Shown here piece after piece: positions 60,306-64,000 of a stretch of 64,000 bases of DNA. The stretch's first letter is position 1. The number at the start of each line of letters is the position of its first letter. This DNA comes from Cuscuta epithymum (taxonomy: Eukaryota > Streptophyta > Magnoliopsida > Solanales > Convolvulaceae): contig CAMAPF010000045.1 in the NCBI GenBank assembly GCA_945859915.1, positions 2,800,501-2,864,500 on the forward strand, given 5' to 3'. The notes below the pieces were generated by a model, which searched no databases, was not told the origin of the DNA, and was given only the letters and a program-made list of their open reading frames with translations. The position numbers were made by a program, and so were the translations under genes.

Positions 60306-61028
60306 ATGTGCGATTAATTAAGAAGCTTCTTTGTGAATTCTTTAAAATTGGATTCACAACATTATGTTTAGTTGAGATACTTATGTGGAAGAACATTTTA
60401 AATATTTTTCATATAAATGTTTTTTATTTTATAAAATGGATTTTTTTTCATGATTTAGGAGATTCCGCCATTCAGTCCATTCAACTAGAATTTAATTAAT
60501 TTTAGTAAAATAAGCCGATTCCACCAATTTTAGTATTATCAAACGAACTCTATATTTAGACTGAGTTTATTTTATTTTGCATCGCATTATATATGATTCT
60601 GAAAAAAATCAAATTCAAAAATTAGCTAAATTATGTAGTGCTCGTGCATCGCATGATCTTGAAACCTAGTAAAATCTATCATAAATGCAAACAATGATGA
60701 TACGAATGAATTAATTATTCATATACTTTTTCAATTACATTATTTATAAATAATGTAATGCATGTCCTACAACTGTAGATGTTCCTCATTTACTACCCCA
60801 TCCTGTGTGAGGGATTAAAGGAATGTCATTGATAAATGAAAATTTTAATGGAAAGCTATGCCTATAAGAAAACTTTTATGAACCGCATTTTGTGTGTCTT
60901 GAATTGAACAGAGAAAGATATTATATGAGGATATAGAATGGAAATTCAGAAGAATGTTATTTGAAAAACATTAAGAAAAACATTACGTAGTATATTGAAA
61001 GGGAAGAAATAAAGCAGGAAGGAGCATC
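60306..61028. other. AT-rich intergenic DNA
   Basis: 60460-60550 resembles the outer part of the Tourist-like family ('ttttagtattatcaaacgaac'). Otherwise no gene or element was identified. Confidence 0.35.
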
Positions 61029-61031
61029 TAA

Positions 61032-61254
61032 GGGGGTGTTTGGATCTAATTCTTAAAACTGCTTCTGCTCATTCAGAGAGCAGAAGCAGAAGTTGGAGTG
61101 TTTGGGTGAAAGTGCAGAAGTGATTCTGGTGCTCTAATTTACTCCTAGAATCAGTTTTTTTAGAAGCTGGAGGAGACCAACTTCTCAAAACTGATTCTGA
61201 TTCTGCTTCTACTTTAAAAATGAAGCAGAATCAGAATCAGTTCCAAACACCCCC
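61032..61254. mobile_element. Tourist-type MITE (GGGGGTGTTTGG ends)
   Basis: 223 bp with ends GGGGGTGTTTGGA and TCCAAACACCCCC, flanked by TAA on both sides (61029-61031 and 61255-61257). The interior is full of 'cagaagcagaa / ttctgcttctg' mirrored text. Confidence 0.8.
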
Positions 61255-61280
61255 TAAACTAAGGTGTAGTTAAGACATTA

Positions 61281-61637
61281 AGGGCCCGTTTGATAACATT
61301 GAAATCGGGTGAATCAGCTGATTCTGTTAAAATTTATGAAGTTCTGGCTGAAGTGACTGTATTGGCTGATTCTGCTGATTTATGAAAAAGTTATACTCCG
61401 TATTTAAAATGTATTTTATTAATAAAATAAAGAAAAAATTATATGAATAAATAGTTACTCCAAATTTTGGTTGTACATCCACAGTGACTTTAGTCAATAC
61501 ACCCAGAAAAGTGACTCCAACATTACATTTTCTTATTATTACACAATCCAACGCGCGAAATCAAATGTTACGGGTTTGATTAAAAAGTTGGCTGATAAGC
61601 CCGATAAGCCGAAAAACAGAGTCACCAAACACACTCT
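61281..61637 (-). mobile_element. Tourist-like MITE, copy 4 (inverted)
   Basis: GGGCCCGTTTGATAACATTG at the left, reversed family interior (gactgtattggctgattctg), right end 'ccgaaaaacagagtcaccaaacac'. TAA precedes it and TAA follows. Confidence 0.75.
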
Positions 61638-61724
61638 AATTTGAAATAATAATTGAACACATTTATCATTCACAAATCTGTAATTTGAAATAATAATTGA
61701 ACACATTTATCATTCACAAATCTG
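61637..61724 (+). repeat. 44 bp unit, two perfect tandem copies
   Basis: 'taatttgaaataataattga...cattcacaaatctg' at 61637-61680 is repeated at 61681-61724 without visible differences. Confidence 0.9.
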
Positions 61725-61780
61725 AAAAAGTATTTGTCCCGGCCACCAGCTAGGTAGGGATAAAAGTTGATACCATTTGG

Positions 61781-62011
61781 CTAAATGTTGCCATGCGCAT
61801 CAAACAAAACCTTGGCCCCATTCTGCATGTACTGGCTGGAATCTCTGAGGCCTACATATAGTCCATATATTACCCTGCAAAATTCAAACTCATCTTCATT
61901 GCAGGGTAACTTCAAATCTTTTTGCATTTGTTTCCTTAGTTTATTCAAATTATGCACTTCGGCCCACGCATTGGCAAAAATTGCCACTTTACTAGATAAG
62001 CATTGGTTCAA
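61781..62011 (-). other. Unrecognised 76-codon open frame, possible gene fragment
   Basis: The frame reads like real protein: AIFANAWAEVHNLNKLRKQM then KDLKLPCNEDEFEFCRVIYG then LYVGLRDSSQYMQNGAKVLF. Composition is more balanced than in chance frames nearby. I cannot name a family and see no flanking exons. It could be an exon remnant or a transposon protein piece. Confidence 0.3.
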
Positions 62012-62277
62012 GATCGGACCATATTGGACTAAACCAAACTTGAATATGATTAGACCGGACCAATGTTGGACTGAACTTGAAATTTCAATTATAAAAAATT
62101 ACTCCGTACTGTTTACACAAACTTAACTTTGATGGCTATTGTTTAAAAAACACAAAATTGTTTTGAATAAATATTCAAATAAATCTATTTCGATTCTTAA
62201 TATTTGTTACTTTACAGTTTACACTTGTGTATATTTTTTGGGTGATGTTATTTTATTTGTGATAGCTCTAAAAGTTG

Positions 62278-62450
62278 ACAACTCCGGTACCCTTCTAAAA
62301 AATGGGATACCGTACCTACCATTCATTTGATTGTACCACATTACTTTATGATTTTTAATTTAGATTTAAATAATTCAACTGCTACATTCTCATTGGTCCA
62401 TGTGGACAAATGTATAGTACCTAATGGGTACCATAGAATTCACCGCTCTA
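62278..62450. repeat. Small MITE-like repeat, second copy
   Basis: Same ends and middle as 15407-15517: aactccggtaccc, aaaaatgggataccgtacc, tctcattggtcca and gggtaccatagaatt. Confidence 0.55.
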
Positions 62451-62808
62451 AAAATGATATAATCAATCAATAAAAATGCCATTGTACATTAAAACCTCAT
62501 TTGGAGCTCGTTTGGTAATATTAATATGGGCCGTATCCACAAATACTGGTGAAATTCTAGTTGCTGAAGTAAAGGAATTGGCTAAATTTGTTGGATTAAG
62601 ACAAGAAATATTTACAATATAACTTCTTAGTAAAATAAACAAAAACTTACATTGAAATTGCTAAAATATCCTTATTCAATAAATTAAACCAAACTAACTT
62701 CAATCTTAGTTATTCTTACTATTACACAGTTCAGTGTATTGTGTGCGATATGAAAATATACATGTTCGATAAAAACCGATTGATAAGGCTGTTAAGTCAA
62801 AAGCAAAA

Positions 62809-63350
62809 GGATAAATTGATGAGAATAATCTCACCTTTCACTAATCTTCTCATAATAATTTCACCTTTACATAATCCCAGAATAATCCAACCTTTGCACC
62901 TCATCTTCTTTCATTGGATCCTTTTTTTGAAAATCTTATACTATCCTCTGTCTCTTTTTAATCGCAACATGTTGAGTTTTACACTATTCACATGTTCTAC
63001 TTTGACTACATTTTATAATATTATTTTATGAAAATTATTTTTTTAAAAAAATATTGTTCAATTCATCTCATTACAAATTTTCAAAATCTAATTTTTAAAT
63101 ATTTTTTTACTAATAGAGATTAAGATATAATTACGGTCAAAGACGTGCATTGGTAAGTGTGAAATGTTGACCGTTACAACTAAAAAAGAACGGAGGGAGT
63201 ATAAATAATCTCATCTTTGTAGGTCATCAATAGCTTAGGGTCCAATGAAAGAAGATGAGGTGCAAAGGTGAGATTATTCTTGAATTACGTAAATGTGGGA
63301 TTATTATAAGAAGACCAATGAAAGGTGAGATTATTCTTGTCAATTTTTTC
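62809..63350. mobile_element. Mutator-type foldback MITE with 9 bp duplication, second family member
   Basis: GGATAAATTGATGAGAATAA at the left is mirrored by the right end over about 110 bp. It is flanked by a perfect 9 bp repeat AAAGCAAAA (62800-62808 and 63351-63359). The ends resemble those of 4959-5320. It is split by a Stowaway-like MITE. Confidence 0.8.
62941..63199. mobile_element. Stowaway-like MITE nested in the Mutator-type MITE
   Basis: Left CTATCCTCTGTCTCTTTTTA and right AAGAACGGAGGGAG with TA on both sides. The interior matches the copy at 31741-31990 in the kinase intron. Confidence 0.75.
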
Positions 63351-63420
63351 AAAGCAAAATTTACCAAGTGGGTTTTTGAAGTCGTGTAAGTTTCTAAGAC
63401 TTAGATGCTCAAAAAGAGAA

Positions 63421-64000
63421 CCATCACTTCCAGCCTAGCTGGTTGTGAGGTTATCCTTGCATAGAAGAGGTCTCGTGTTCGAGTCCCACTAGCACCAGTG
63501 GAACTATGCTCCCCCAAAAAACCCTTCAAGTGGTAGGGCCAACCGGTGTATACTAACCCGTAGGGCCAAGCCAAAGTTGGGTTTCTGGGGTAAGGGGCCG
63601 TGAAAAGCAGTGGAGCTAGTCACTATAAAAAGTTTACCCATACCTTAGTTTTTAACCATCACTTCCAGTCTAGCTGGTTGTGAGGTTATCCTTGCATAGG
63701 AGAGGTCTCGTGTTCGAGTCCCACTAGCACCAGTGGAACTATGCTCCCCCCCAAAACCCTTCAAGTGGTAGGGCCAAGCGGTGTATACTAACCCGTAGGG
63801 CCAAGCCAAAGTTGGGTTTCTGGGGTAAGGGGCCGTGAAAAGCGGTGGAGCTAGTCACTATAAAAAGTTTACCCATACCTTAGTTTTTAACCATCACTTC
63901 CAGCCTAGCTGGTTGTGAGGTTATCCTTGCATAGGAGAGGTCTCGTGTTCGAGTCCCACTAGCACCAGTGGAACTATGCTCCCCCAAAAAACCCTTCAAG
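63421..64000 (+). repeat. Tandem array of a tRNA-derived SINE-like unit (235 bp period)
   Basis: Unit starts CCATCACTTCCAG at 63421, 63656 and 63891; the third unit is cut by the window edge. Each unit has a tRNA-like head: an A-box-like TAGCTGGTTGTGAGG followed about 40 nt later by a B box GTTCGAGTCCC (63477-63487, 63712-63722, 63947-63957). Each full unit ends in TTAGTTTTTAA, a Pol III-type T run. The units differ by only a few bases. It is not a tRNA gene, because the cloverleaf cannot be completed. Confidence 0.8.

Larger units (their letters stand above)
62513..63373 (-). mobile_element. Tourist-like MITE, copy 5, interrupted
   Basis: The left end 'ggagctcgtttggtaatatt' and family interior run to 62808. 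The remaining right end resumes at 63351 as 'aaagcaaaatttaccaagtggg'. The gap is filled by the Mutator-type MITE at 62809-63350. Confidence 0.55.

Noticed and set aside
63455..63495. Possible tRNA gene
   Set aside because: A B box and A-box-like text exist, but the stems do not pair into a full cloverleaf and the unit is tandemly repeated. SINE-like is the better call.

Overview
The window is nuclear DNA from a eudicot plant. The evidence is spliced genes with GT-AG introns, plant-specific gene families (a jasmonate-pathway OPR3, a DAYSLEEPER-type domesticated hAT protein, a calmodulin-binding receptor-like kinase) and a dense cover of plant transposons in AT-rich intergenic DNA. The exact plant family cannot be fixed from the sequence alone.

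Layout. 101-1933 (+): last exon of a CCR4-NOT subunit 10 (CNOT10) gene whose 5' part lies outside the window. 2.4-11.6 kb: a transposon graveyard with Stowaway-type ends, a wrecked hAT transposase on the minus strand split by a Mutator-type MITE, AT-rich tandem repeats, a palindromic MITE and a Tourist-like MITE. 12117-15969 (-): a complete five-exon OPR3 gene of 402 codons ending in the peroxisomal signal SRL. 16.4-19.9 kb: MITEs and a hAT-like element. 20.16-23.39 kb (+): an intact DAYSLEEPER-like gene with a 5'UTR intron. 25230-33021 (+): a seven-exon receptor-like kinase of the CRCK type (531 codons), whose introns hold three Au-like SINEs with target duplications.

33279-38517 is a 5.2 kb Mutator-like element (MULE) inserted in an AAT microsatellite. 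Its terminal repeats are about 150 bp. It carries a decayed MudrA-type transposase reading leftward and an intact small GRF-zinc-finger/coiled-coil/membrane protein reading rightward, a convergent two-gene plan like that of MuDR. 39067-39519 is a non-autonomous hAT with an 8 bp duplication. 41268-53978 is a young, full-length Ty3/gypsy chromovirus-type retrotransposon with two 3608 bp LTRs and a 5 bp duplication CGGCG. Its gag-pol frame is intact if two mini-introns of about 71 bp near the chromodomain are spliced out. It sits inside an internally deleted LINE-like retroposon flanked by an 18 bp duplication.

54.3-63.4 kb holds further MITEs, including a three-level nest at 62513-63373. At the right edge (63421-64000) a tRNA-derived, SINE-like unit with a Pol III B box and a T-run end is repeated in tandem every 235 bp and continues past the window.

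The host genes are unrelated housekeeping, hormone and signalling genes and do not form a functional cluster. The unusual biology is in the mobile elements: the MULE with its GRF-protein cargo, the intron-bearing retrotransposon and the SINE tandem array.
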